Assembly (NCBI RefSeq): GCF_003481985.1
Contig: NZ_QUMD01000001.1
Coordinates: 124,001-188,000, forward strand
Direction: 5' to 3'
Origin: Clostridium sp. OF09-36
Lineage (GTDB): Bacteria; Bacillota; Clostridia; Lachnospirales; Lachnospiraceae
Length of the DNA: 64,000 nucleotides
The notes below the pieces were generated by a model that was not told the origin of the DNA, did no database searches, and saw only the letters and a program-made list of their open reading frames with translations. The translations under genes and the position numbers were made by a program. This document shows positions 44,872 to 53,259 of the stretch, piece by piece (position 1 is the first letter of the stretch; each line of letters opens with the position of its first letter).

Positions 44872-46590
44872 GATCACTTTTTTCCCGCGATAATACGTAT
44901 TTCCTTCTTCATCTTTCGTAAACTGGCACAAAAACTGGTCATAGGAGATCCAGCTTTCCTCTGGATAATTGGCATGGACCATATTTGACACCACACCAGC
45001 CACCAGCATCGGAATGCCCTGCTCATTTGGGAAAGAATACCAGGTGATGGGGCAATCCGACCAACTTTCCACTCTGGAAATATCCAGATGCCTGCTCTTA
45101 ATCTTTTCCATTAATGCAATGCGCATACTTGGTGCCGGTGAAAACGGCAATTCCGGATCTTCCTGATGCGAAGCACATAAAAAATCCTGGTCTCCGTAAA
45201 TCCACATTGTCGGAACGGTCCGGCTGCCCGGCTGATAATTCGTTTTCGTGATATCGTTTGAACGCAAAGCAGACCATGGCGCCACTGCAGTAAAAATATC
45301 TCCGGCTGCATAGCCAAGCACATCGCTCATCATCCCGCCGCTGGACTGTCCCATGGCATAGACACGACTCTGGTCGATGCCATAGCGGGTCTGGATATCT
45401 GCATAAATCTCCCGGATAAATTTCACATCGTCGATCGACTTTCCCTGATATTCCCCGCACCAAAGCAGCACATTTCTTAATCCATGCTCTTTTTGCTGGT
45501 AAATTCCAGCCTGTGGGATTACGGCAATAAACTGTCGTTCTTCTGCAAGAGCGGAAATTCCACTCAGGTCAAAGAAGGTTTCTGCGGTACCTCCGCGTCC
45601 ATGAAATACAAAAACAAGCGGCCATGTTTTATCCGGTGTGCAGCTGGACGGCACATATTCATACCAGGTACGCATGATGCCGTCCACCTTCTTTTCCCAT
45701 TTCACTGCCCCGCAGGCAATCGGGTCTTTGAAATAACGCAGACACTTTCTGCCCTGTCCTCTGTGACGACGTGCTAGGCCAATATACTCCCATGCCTGTT
45801 CTATGTACTTCACGGAAAAATCTTCTGTGTCAACTGCAACCCGGACCTGCGCAATATACTCTTCATTCACCTCACTGCGGACCCTGACCGGAGTCGGAGC
45901 CCAGATTTCATCTGCCCCACCTCCGGACAATGCGATTCCGGTCACGTGATTTTGCTCTTTCCAGTATGCGATCGCAGAACAATTCTCCCGGCTGTTTCGT
46001 TCTGATATCCGCATCCAGACCGGAAGCTGCGCCCTCGTTCCCATGATTTTCAGTTCTACTTCGCCCTGGCTTTCCTCCCCATGCAATATCTGTGCATCCT
46101 GAGTAAGATTTCCATTCAGCTCGCCGAACGTCATCAGTCCGCTCCACTCACTGGCCATACGTTTTGCTGCCTGATGCGCTGCAAACGAAGCATCCCCGAT
46201 TCCACAAAGATAAATATTATCCTGCATAGTAATGTAAAAGTCTCTCGCCTGGATCGTCACATAAATCGCATTCAGATAATCTGCATCACTTCCGTCCGGA
46301 TTCCAATGATCCTCCGGATAAGCCACATGCAGAAACAGCTGTTTTTCCTCTGCAAAATCTTTTAAACCAGAAGTTTCCAGATATGCTTCCGGATGCACCC
46401 CGGAAGGAATTGCGGTTACCAGACATGGCTGACAGTATTCCAGATTTTCCGGAATATACGTGAGAAATCTGCGCGATGTGCCATGAACCAGCGTATGCTC
46501 TTCAAATAAACCATGGACCAGCGTCCGGTTTGGATGCATCAGATCTACCTCAAGATCTGCCATGCAGGAAGGAAATGTTTTTGCTTCCAT
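44863..46590 (-). CDS. PHB-depolymerase-like esterase
   Basis: 575 residues. The C-terminal half (~300-575) is an alpha/beta hydrolase of the LpqC/feruloyl-esterase type: PLVFVFHGRGGTAETFF (oxyanion region), the nucleophile in YAMGQSSGGMMS, and a late His (MVHANYPEESW). The N-terminal ~290 residues are a separate domain I do not recognise; it may itself be a degenerate hydrolase (LFLHVAYPEDHWNPDGSDADY). No signal peptide, so cytoplasmic. It is co-directional with and 43 nt after the transporter gene. It probably de-esterifies an imported substrate. Confidence 0.72.
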   Translation of the reverse strand: MEAKTFPSCMADLEVDLMHPNRTLVHGLFEEHTLVHGTSRRFLTYIPENLEYCQPCLVTAIPSGVHPEAYLETSGLKDFAEEKQLFLHVAYPEDHWNPDGSDADYLNAIYVTIQARDFYITMQDNIYLCGIGDASFAAHQAAKRMASEWSGLMTFGELNGNLTQDAQILHGEESQGEVELKIMGTRAQLPVWMRISERNSRENCSAIAYWKEQNHVTGIALSGGGADEIWAPTPVRVRSEVNEEYIAQVRVAVDTEDFSVKYIEQAWEYIGLARRHRGQGRKCLRYFKDPIACGAVKWEKKVDGIMRTWYEYVPSSCTPDKTWPLVFVFHGRGGTAETFFDLSGISALAEERQFIAVIPQAGIYQQKEHGLRNVLLWCGEYQGKSIDDVKFIREIYADIQTRYGIDQSRVYAMGQSSGGMMSDVLGYAAGDIFTAVAPWSALRSNDITKTNYQPGSRTVPTMWIYGDQDFLCASHQEDPELPFSPAPSMRIALMEKIKSRHLDISRVESWSDCPITWYSFPNEQGIPMLVAGVVSNMVHANYPEESWISYDQFLCQFTKDEEGNTYYRGKKVILQ

Positions 46591-46632
46591 ATTTCTTTGC
46601 CTCCATATTATATTTTGTAATCGCTGTTCTGC

Positions 46633-47958
46633 TTAGAACGGATATACCGTCATGATCCAGAAAATATTTACCAACGATAAAAGAATCGCCGGAAACACGG
46701 ACTGCTTCAACTGAGACTTCACATCGTATCCACCGATATCCATAATCATCGGAACACACGCAGTTGCCATTGGCGTCATAAATGCGGTACAGCAGGCTGA
46801 TGCAATCAGAAGCACCGGTTCAACACAGCTTACCCCCATACCCTTACATGCAAGAATCGCGATCGGCTGGAACGTTGCCATAACCGTACGGTTCTGCATG
46901 ATCTGGGTGAGGAAAAACGGAACCAGATAAAATACAGCACCTACGAGATACGGATTCCCCAGATTTCCTGCAACCGAAGCAATGGCTCCACCAATCAGAT
47001 CTCCACCACCAGTATTCGCCAGGGCAGATCCCATGCAAAGGCTTCCTGCAATCAAAAAACCGAGATCCCACGGAACAGACGCAAATGCTTCTTTACTGGA
47101 AAGAACGCCAGTCAAAACCATGATCACAGCACCTGCAAGTACAATTTCCCAGGAAGCCAACGGTGCCAGACCCACCGCCTGTAAACCTGCATTCAACTGC
47201 GTGTTGAAGATCAATGCCAGACTTACCAAAAAGAATACCAGATATCCACATTTTTCTTTAGCAGGAGATAACGCTTCTGCTTTCTTATTCTTTACAGCCA
47301 GATCTGCTCCATTTTCCATCTGAATCACAGGTTGTTCCGGTGAAAAACGATAGCCAAGGAATACACAATAAATAACCAGTACCACAAGGCTCATCCAGCG
47401 TCCTTTAAAAAGATCTGTGACAGCCAGCTGATACTCTGCGTAGTCATTTGCTGTAATATATCCATTTAATTCTGCAAACATCGCAAGTGATCCGCCTACC
47501 GGAATAATTCCACAAGCTGCGATGCAGGTAAGACCAACACAGAACGTAACTTTGCTTGGACTAATATGTAATTCCTCACAACTCGCTGCCACAATCGGAG
47601 CCATAATACAAAACGCTGCTGCCGCACTTCCGGTTAAAGTCGCCGCAAGGACGGATGCAAAGATAAAGCCAAACATAACTTTTGTAATGCTTCCCTTAGA
47701 CAGTACGTTTACACTTCGTCCGATCATCTTAACAAACTGTGTCTTGTTAAATCCAGCGGATACTACAAACATACTGAGCACCATAATGACATTGCTGTTT
47801 CCAATATTGCCCAATGCATCCTTCGCTGAAATGCAGCCTGTCAGCAGAAACAAAAGCATACTGCACGCCGCAACTGTGCCAAGTGTCATTTTCCCCCAGA
47901 CATAACCCAGGATTGTCAAAAGACAAATGACAAGGCAGATTCCTAATAATTGATTCAT
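46633..47958 (-). CDS. SLC13/DASS-like anion transporter
   Basis: 441 residues from the ATG at 47958 (AGGAG upstream). About 11-12 membrane segments with duplicated halves: TLTGSAAAAFCIMAPIVAAS and LTQIMQNRTVMATFQPIAILA are the two re-entrant signatures of the ion-transporter superfamily. It imports a di- or monocarboxylate or sugar acid, likely with Na+. It heads an operon with the esterase, under promoter and element copy B. Confidence 0.82.
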   Translation of the reverse strand: MNQLLGICLVICLLTILGYVWGKMTLGTVAACSMLLFLLTGCISAKDALGNIGNSNVIMVLSMFVVSAGFNKTQFVKMIGRSVNVLSKGSITKVMFGFIFASVLAATLTGSAAAAFCIMAPIVAASCEELHISPSKVTFCVGLTCIAACGIIPVGGSLAMFAELNGYITANDYAEYQLAVTDLFKGRWMSLVVLVIYCVFLGYRFSPEQPVIQMENGADLAVKNKKAEALSPAKEKCGYLVFFLVSLALIFNTQLNAGLQAVGLAPLASWEIVLAGAVIMVLTGVLSSKEAFASVPWDLGFLIAGSLCMGSALANTGGGDLIGGAIASVAGNLGNPYLVGAVFYLVPFFLTQIMQNRTVMATFQPIAILACKGMGVSCVEPVLLIASACCTAFMTPMATACVPMIMDIGGYDVKSQLKQSVFPAILLSLVNIFWIMTVYPF

Positions 47959-48012
47959 GACTCTTCTCCTGTTCCCCATAAATTTATCTATGGTGTTTTT
48001 ACTTTTAGCTAC

Positions 48013-48078
48013 ATTATAGGAATCTGCCTGTTTAAAATCAAATTTATAGATTTTATTTTATTATAAATTCATTTTATG
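48013..48078 (-). promoter_or_regulatory. Promoter and shared 44-bp element, copy B
   Basis: On the minus strand: TTGATT (48036-48041), 17-bp spacer, TATAAT (48013-48018). The same -35, spacer length and -10 as copy A, with the 44-bp element (48035-48078) in the same position and orientation relative to the promoter. Confidence 0.65.
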
Positions 48079-48106
48079 CGCATGAAAATTTTACATATTA
48101 TTACTA

Positions 48107-48889
48107 TTACAATTCTCCCCTCAGATACGCGATCACCCCAGCCGCACTACGCTCCTTCACCGCCATGGTATACTCTGCCTCATGGATATGTTCCAGATAA
48201 TGTGCGTCGGAGTTACAGATCGTGCGGCACTGTGTAAGATATGGATTGCTCTTTTGCAGCTTGGAAAGCTTTTCCATGTCGTGCAGCTCGATGGTTCTAA
48301 ACTGGCTCTCCGGCGGCACAAAGCCCAGATTCGAGAGCAGGCTGTTGGCATTTTTATCGATATGGGCCGGGATCATGATGCCACCGTACTGCCCAGCCAC
48401 AATATCCCAGAGTTCATCAAAGGAAAGCGATGTGCTGTTGATCAGCAGGTTCGGCTCGATGCCGATACAGATGTCTTCTTCGTTCATGATCTGCTGCTTT
48501 CCAAAGATGTCTTCCCGGTTTGGAAATTTTATCAGTTTTTCATAGACAAACCGGTCAAACTCCAGCGCAGCGGAAAGCTCCGGGAAAAGGCAGACTGCAT
48601 GAACTTCCTCTGCCGTGGTCAGTTCCATGCCCGGAATGACCAGAATTCCATACTGTTCCGCCAGCTTCATGACCGCTGGACAGTTTTTGCAGGAATTATG
48701 GTCCGTCACTGCGATCACATCCAGCCCTTTGATCGCTGCCATACCCACAATATTTCCCGGTGTCATGTCATCGTCCCCGCATGGAGAAAGACAGGAATGG
48801 ATATGCAGGTCATAGCTCAGGGTTGCGCAATCCGAACATCGTTCCGACAGTTTTTCCTGCGCCTGCACCGCATGCGCATCCCGGTTCAT
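48107..48889 (-). CDS. PHP-domain phosphoesterase
   Basis: 260 residues. The PHP metal motifs are present: DLHIHSCLSPCGDDD, AVTDHNSCKNC, GMELTTAEEVH, PAHIDKNANS, and SDAHYLEHIHEA. Likely a cytoplasmic phosphoesterase; substrate unknown. Its ATG overlaps the stop of the DRTGG gene (ATGA), so it is the last gene of a five-gene operon with two DRTGG proteins, a HATPase and an H-domain protein. Confidence 0.88.
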   Translation of the reverse strand: MNRDAHAVQAQEKLSERCSDCATLSYDLHIHSCLSPCGDDDMTPGNIVGMAAIKGLDVIAVTDHNSCKNCPAVMKLAEQYGILVIPGMELTTAEEVHAVCLFPELSAALEFDRFVYEKLIKFPNREDIFGKQQIMNEEDICIGIEPNLLINSTSLSFDELWDIVAGQYGGIMIPAHIDKNANSLLSNLGFVPPESQFRTIELHDMEKLSKLQKSNPYLTQCRTICNSDAHYLEHIHEAEYTMAVKERSAAGVIAYLRGEL

Positions 48890-49236
48890 AATTCCTGCTC
48901 CCCACCCTGCATCTGCTGCCAGATCCAGAGTGCCGCGTCAAACACCGGAAGCTCCGTAGCCAGCACCGTAATGTCCTGCTGCGCTGCTTTCTTTTTTGCT
49001 GTCTCATCCAGCGCAGCATCTTCCGCCAGCACAATACAGGCCGCATCTGCCAGCGTGGCCACGGCCAGTGTATTCATATTTCCCATAACCGTGACCCAGA
49101 CACATCCGGCCGGAGCCTTTCCCATGGCTACACTAAGAAGATCGCAGCAAAACGGGGTCGTAATTTTCCGCTCCAGATCATCGCCTGCATGGATTACCTG
49201 AAATTTTTTACTGTCAAGAAGCTGTTTTACGTTCAT
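48886..49236 (-). CDS. DRTGG-domain protein
   Basis: 116 residues, a single DRTGG-like alpha/beta module (MNVKQLLDSKKFQVIHAGDDLERKITT is the typical opening in this family; WVTVMGNMNTLAVATLADAACIVLAED follows). The domain is known from HprK and cobyrinate-synthase-like proteins as a ligand-binding or regulatory fold. A paralog lies at 51127-51474 in the same operon. The partner ligand is unknown. Confidence 0.72.
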   Translation of the reverse strand: MNVKQLLDSKKFQVIHAGDDLERKITTPFCCDLLSVAMGKAPAGCVWVTVMGNMNTLAVATLADAACIVLAEDAALDETAKKKAAQQDITVLATELPVFDAALWIWQQMQGGEQEL

Positions 49237-49289
49237 AATTCCTCCTTATCACCTGTCTTTTTGCAGGCCTTTTCTGCACATTCTGTCAC

Positions 49290-50615
49290 TCAGACTGTGT
49301 TTTCTCCTGTGTTTTCGTCCGCATTTTCGCTTTTTTCACGTTTTTGTTCCTCCAAGAACTTCTGCATCCGCTCCTTCATCACATACACACAGTCCTCTTC
49401 CTTCGCCTCGCCTCTTGCAATATCCTCTGCAAGTGCCCGGCAGGATGGCGCCCCGCAGGCACCGCAGTCGAGTCCCGGAAGCTGTTTGCTCAAAGCCTCA
49501 ATCCGGCTTAAACGGGCAAAGCTCTCCATCATGCTTTCGCCCAGGTTGTAGACCGGCTCATATTCAACATTTTCTGTCCATGGGAGCAAGCCTTCTGCTT
49601 TCTCCTCAGTCTCTGCATCCATATGACTTCTTGCAACCGGCATATACTTGCGCAGATGTTTTAGCTTTACTTCGGCAACATAAGGGTTTTCTACCGTCAG
49701 CACTCCTCCTACACAGCCGCCGCTGCAGGCATCCAGCTCCACAAATTTTAAATCGGTAAATTTCTGGTCTTCCATATCCTCCAGCACCCGGATGACATTT
49801 TCTATTCCATCTGCCGCCAGATAACTCTCCGTAAACAGACCTCCGGCCTCTCCGCCGCTGTGTCCCCAGCTGATGCCGATCTTGCCGGAAATGCTGATAT
49901 TTTCCGGATCTTCCTCCACCTGCTTCATATATTTTAAAAGCTGCGGATATACATCCTTGATCGCAAACACACAGTCGATCTCACTCTTTTTTGTCCCGAT
50001 CGGAGATCTCGCATAAGTCACCTTGGACGCACACGGGGAAAGGAAACAGATTCCGATTTTTTCCCTTGGAAGTCCTGTTTTTTCCATAGCCCGCTTCACT
50101 GCAAGTCCCGCTGCCACTTCCACTGGCGGATTTAACGGCAAAAGATGCGGGATCAGATTCGGAAAACGCACCCGGATCAGCCGTACCACGCTCGGACAGG
50201 CCGTACTGATCAGAGGCAGCTGTTCTTCGTGTTCGGTTATGTAAGAGCGGGTTGCTTCGCTGACCAGCTCCGCCGCGGCACTCACCTCAAACACATCGTC
50301 AAAGCCCATATGCAAAAGGGCATGCAGCACAATGTTGATATCGTCCAGATTATTAAACTGGCTATATAAAGAAGGGGCCGGAAGCACCACCGTATATTGA
50401 AAACGATTCATTTCCTCAAGCGGATCATAAACCGCATGCTTTGCATGATGCGGGCATACCCGGATACAGGCTCCGCAGTCGATGCAGAACTTTTTGTTGA
50501 TCCGGGCTTTTCCATCCTGCACGCGGATGGCCTGGGTGGGGCAGCGTTTGATGCAATTGATGCAGCCTTTGCACAAGTCCTCATCCAGACGTACGGAATG
50601 GTAAAACTTATCCAT
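49290..50615 (-). CDS. [FeFe]-hydrogenase-domain iron-sulfur protein (Ala in L1)
   Basis: 441 residues. Two 4Fe-4S motifs (CKGCINCIKRCP, CIDCGACIRVCP), an H-domain, then a C-terminal CGACGAPSC cluster site. H-cluster ligand motifs are kept: L1 STACPSV, L2 SPCASK, L3 DACSGGCVGG. The residue before the L1 ligand Cys is Ala instead of the Cys that relays protons in catalytic enzymes. That points to a sensory or modified enzyme, like HydS-type proteins. It shares an operon with HATPase and DRTGG genes. Confidence 0.82.
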   Translation of the reverse strand: MDKFYHSVRLDEDLCKGCINCIKRCPTQAIRVQDGKARINKKFCIDCGACIRVCPHHAKHAVYDPLEEMNRFQYTVVLPAPSLYSQFNNLDDINIVLHALLHMGFDDVFEVSAAAELVSEATRSYITEHEEQLPLISTACPSVVRLIRVRFPNLIPHLLPLNPPVEVAAGLAVKRAMEKTGLPREKIGICFLSPCASKVTYARSPIGTKKSEIDCVFAIKDVYPQLLKYMKQVEEDPENISISGKIGISWGHSGGEAGGLFTESYLAADGIENVIRVLEDMEDQKFTDLKFVELDACSGGCVGGVLTVENPYVAEVKLKHLRKYMPVARSHMDAETEEKAEGLLPWTENVEYEPVYNLGESMMESFARLSRIEALSKQLPGLDCGACGAPSCRALAEDIARGEAKEEDCVYVMKERMQKFLEEQKREKSENADENTGENTV

Positions 50616-50640
50616 CCGTTCTCACCTCCAACTATCATTT

Positions 50641-50680
50641 TGTTGCCGTTCGCATGCTGTACACCAGCAGCGGGATTTTT
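50641..50680. repeat. Degenerate copy of the dispersed palindrome, copy 4
   Basis: GCCGTTCGCATGCTG to CCAGCAGCGGGATTTTT. It matches copy 1 (11405-11440) in the core and in the trailing CCAGCAACGGGATTTT, but its palindrome is broken. It lies between the HATPase and H-domain genes. Confidence 0.45.
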
Positions 50681-50701
50681 CCAGTCCCGCCCGGCACATG
50701 C

Positions 50702-51127
50702 TCACCCAAGTAATACTTCCATCGTGATCTTGGTCCCGACGCCAATCTCTGTCTCTATTTTCATATCATCGGTATATTTTTTCATATTCGGAAGTCCCAT
50801 TCCTGCTCCAAAGCCAAGATTTCGTACCTCATCCGGTGCCGTGGAATAGCCCTCCTGCATGGCACGCTCAATATCCGGAATGCCAGGACCTACATCATCT
50901 AAGATCATCCGGACCTTCTGCGGCGTGATTTCTACCGTGATCTCACCGCCCTTTGCATGAATCACCATATTGATCTCGCCCTCATACATGGCAATGGCAA
51001 CCTTGCGCACGGTCGCCGGGCTGATGCCAAGCTGCTTCAATTTCCCTTTTACATCACTGCTGGCCTCCCCCGCCCGGGTAAAGTCATCTGCCGAGATATG
51101 ATACTGTAATACGATCGCATTTTCCAT
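50702..51127 (-). CDS. Anti-sigma-factor-like ATP-binding (HATPase) protein
   Basis: 141 residues, a lone GHKL ATPase domain: N-box AIAMYEGEINMVIHA, G1 box ILDDVGPGIPDIERAM, and GFGAGMGLPNMKKY for the ATP lid. No histidine-kinase dimerisation segment is present. The layout resembles RsbW/SpoIIAB kinases. Its start overlaps the DRTGG stop (TAATG). With the SpoIIE-type phosphatase at 58443 it suggests a partner-switching system, but no STAS protein is visible in the window. Confidence 0.82.
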   Translation of the reverse strand: MENAIVLQYHISADDFTRAGEASSDVKGKLKQLGISPATVRKVAIAMYEGEINMVIHAKGGEITVEITPQKVRMILDDVGPGIPDIERAMQEGYSTAPDEVRNLGFGAGMGLPNMKKYTDDMKIETEIGVGTKITMEVLLG

Positions 51128-51474
51128 TAGACTGCACCTCCGCCTAATCCCGCCTGGTAGAGCATACCGCAGGTGGAATACATGCGATGCCCCGTTTCCA
51201 TGACAATAAGTTCACGTTCTTTTGCCATGGAAAGAATCGTCTCATCTGGTTTTTTTTTGCGGACAAAGATCACACACACAATGTCTAACATCTCTGCAGT
51301 CCGGATCACCTGCGGATTGCACAGTCCTGTAATGAGGACCGAATGATCTTTGGAAAAAGCCAGCACATCGCTCATCATATCGGATGCGCAGGCGCTTGTG
51401 ATCTCACGGTCCAGAAACGCTTCTCCCGTAAGGACTCTCGCCCCGAGGATTTTCTGAACATCTCTTGCTGTCAT
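51127..51474 (-). CDS. DRTGG-domain protein
   Basis: 115 residues from the ATG at 51474 (AGGGGGA upstream); the longer frame to 51549 has no ribosome site. A DRTGG module: TARDVQKILGARVLTG, DVLAFSKDHSVLITG, then the central strands through IVCVIFVRKKKP. Paralog of the protein at 48886-49236. It is the first gene of the minus-strand operon that diverges from the HydCBA operon. Confidence 0.7.
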   Translation of the reverse strand: MTARDVQKILGARVLTGEAFLDREITSACASDMMSDVLAFSKDHSVLITGLCNPQVIRTAEMLDIVCVIFVRKKKPDETILSMAKERELIVMETGHRMYSTCGMLYQAGLGGGAV

Positions 51475-51630
51475 AAGCAGATTCCCCCTGTCATAGGATA
51501 CCTGTAAATGATCGCAGATGGCTATAACCGGCCATATTGATTTAGCCATTTTCCGTCATTTTTTTAGGTTTTATTTTGTCACATTTTTGTCAGACTAAAC
51601 ATATTTCCAAGGTAAGAATATCATCTTTTC

Positions 51631-51645
51631 TGTTAATAATCAACA
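51631..51645. promoter_or_regulatory. Possible Rex-like inverted repeat
   Basis: TGTTAATAATCAACA, an imperfect palindrome in the 281-bp region between the divergent DRTGG-HATPase and HydCBA operons. It resembles the NADH-sensing Rex operator (TTGTTAA, 4-nt gap, TTAACAA) but is one base shorter. I found no convincing -10/-35 pair; a TATTAT at 51714-51719 is the best -10 for the plus operon. Confidence 0.3.
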
Positions 51646-51755
51646 AAAAGATGAATTGCGTTTTTAAATTAACACAGAAAATTTGTAGATTTTTTTTCAT
51701 CTTCATGTTAAGATATTATAAACATTTCACAATAGCAATAAGGAGGAGGGTTACC

Positions 51756-52250
51756 ATGGCTTGTAAAAAAGAATGTGTTCCTTTCAGCGGAACCCCCGAG
51801 CAGGAAGCGGCTCTGAAAAAGGTGATTGCTGAATTGAAAGACACCAAAGGCGCACTGATGCCGATCATGCAGCAGGCGCAGGAAATTTACGGCTATCTGC
51901 CGATCGAAGTCCAGACTATGATTTCCGACGAAACCGGAATCCCGTTAGAAAAAATCTACGGCGTTTCCACATTCTATTCCCAGTTTGCCCTGCAGCCAAA
52001 GGGCAAATATCAGATTTCCGTATGCTTAGGCACAGCCTGCTACGTCAAAGGCTCCGGTGCGATCTTTTCCAAACTGGAAGAACTGCTCGGCATCACCAAC
52101 GGGGAGTGCACCCCGGACGGACGTTTTTCCCTGGATTCCTGCCGCTGTGTCGGCGCCTGCGGACTGGCTCCGGTCATGATGATCAACGACGAAGTTTACG
52201 GACGGCTTACCCCGGACGATATTCCTGGCATCCTTGCCAAATACCAGTAG
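51756..52250 (+). CDS. hydC: NADH-dependent [FeFe] hydrogenase subunit HydC (NuoE-like)
   Basis: 164 residues from the ATG at 51756, preceded by AGGAGGAGGG; the frame reaches further upstream but without a ribosome site. Thioredoxin-like [2Fe-2S] domain: VCLGTACYVKGSG (two Cys) and DSCRCVGACGLAP (two Cys). It should carry electrons between HydB and the other subunits of the trimeric, electron-bifurcating-type complex. First gene of the operon. Confidence 0.92.
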   Translation: MACKKECVPFSGTPEQEAALKKVIAELKDTKGALMPIMQQAQEIYGYLPIEVQTMISDETGIPLEKIYGVSTFYSQFALQPKGKYQISVCLGTACYVKGSGAIFSKLEELLGITNGECTPDGRFSLDSCRCVGACGLAPVMMINDEVYGRLTPDDIPGILAKYQ

Positions 52251-52253
52251 CCT

Positions 52254-52811
52254 ATGATGCCGGAAATTTCTTTGAACATTCTTGATGTAGCAGAAAATTC
52301 CACCCGGGCAGGCGCATCTTTCATCCGGATCACGGTAGATATCCAGCCGGAAACGGACAGGCTGACCGTCATCATTACTGACGACGGCTGCGGCATGACA
52401 AGCGAACAGTTAGAGCGGGTCACGGACCCATTCTACACCAGCCGCACAACCAGAAAAGTGGGGCTCGGTGTTCCTTTTTTCAAGCTCGCTGCGGAAAGCA
52501 CCGGCGGAAGCTTCCGGATGGAGTCGGAACCCGGGAAAGGAACCACGGTCACCGCGGTCTTTGCACTCGGTCACATCGACCGGATGCCGCTTGGCGACAT
52601 GACTGCCACCATCCACACCCTGATTCTCGGGCACCCGGATACCGATTTTCTCTACCGTTACCGTTATCGTCAAAATGAATTCACGCTCGACACCCGCGAA
52701 ATGCGAGAAATCCTGGGCGGCGTTCCTTTTGACGCACCTGAAATTTCCAATTATATCAGGGATTATCTGACAGAAAACAAACTCGAAACCGACGGAGGAG
52801 CTGTTTATTAA
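52254..52811 (+). CDS. HATPase-domain protein in the hydrogenase operon
   Basis: 185 residues. A GHKL ATPase module: ILDVAENSTRAGASFI (N-box Asn), ITDDGCGMTSEQL (G1), SRTTRKVGLGVPFFKLAAEST (lid and G2). The C-terminal ~70 residues (GHPDTDFLYRYRYRQNEFTLD onward) form an extra domain. No DHp helix pair, so not an ordinary sensor kinase. It starts 4 nt after hydC and precedes the 2Fe-2S protein; it probably helps signal from, or assemble, the hydrogenase. Confidence 0.82.
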   Translation: MMPEISLNILDVAENSTRAGASFIRITVDIQPETDRLTVIITDDGCGMTSEQLERVTDPFYTSRTTRKVGLGVPFFKLAAESTGGSFRMESEPGKGTTVTAVFALGHIDRMPLGDMTATIHTLILGHPDTDFLYRYRYRQNEFTLDTREMREILGGVPFDAPEISNYIRDYLTENKLETDGGAVY

Positions 52812-52869
52812 ATTTGGATTACAGGTCTGTTTTCCAAAAACCCCGTCAGAACAGGAGGATTAATCGAAC

Positions 52870-53247
52870 ATGAAAAGTCTTGAAGAATTAAGAGCGATCC
52901 GCGAGAGAATGCAAAGTCAGGTCAGCATGCGTGCGGAAGACCACACCCACACCCGCGTTGTGGTCGGCATGGCTACCTGCGGCATTGCCAGCGGCGCAAG
53001 ACCGGTCCTTAACACCCTTTCCACACTCGTTCAGGAAAAAGGTCTGACCGATAAAGTTTCCGTTACCCAGACCGGATGCATCGGTCTTTGCCAGTATGAG
53101 CCGATCGTAGAGGTCATGGAACCTGGCAAACCGAAGATCACCTACATTAAGATGAATGCAGACAAGGCAGCCGAGGTTGTAGAGCGCCACCTCATCGGCG
53201 GACATATCGTAGAAGAATACACATTAAATTCAGCAGATCTGAAATAA
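52870..53247 (+). CDS. Thioredoxin-like [2Fe-2S] ferredoxin-type protein
   Basis: 125 residues. Thioredoxin-like fold with MATCGIASGARPVLNTL and later TQTGCIGLCQYEPIVEV. Only three of the usual four cluster Cys are present: the first of the N-terminal pair is replaced (VVGMATC aligns with VCGGTGC of HydB), while the CIGLC pair is kept. Similar small subunits lie next to HydB in Thermotoga-type operons. AGGAGG precedes the start. It lies 12 nt before hydB. Confidence 0.78.
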   Translation: MKSLEELRAIRERMQSQVSMRAEDHTHTRVVVGMATCGIASGARPVLNTLSTLVQEKGLTDKVSVTQTGCIGLCQYEPIVEVMEPGKPKITYIKMNADKAAEVVERHLIGGHIVEEYTLNSADLK

Positions 53248-53259
53248 GGAGGAAAGCGG

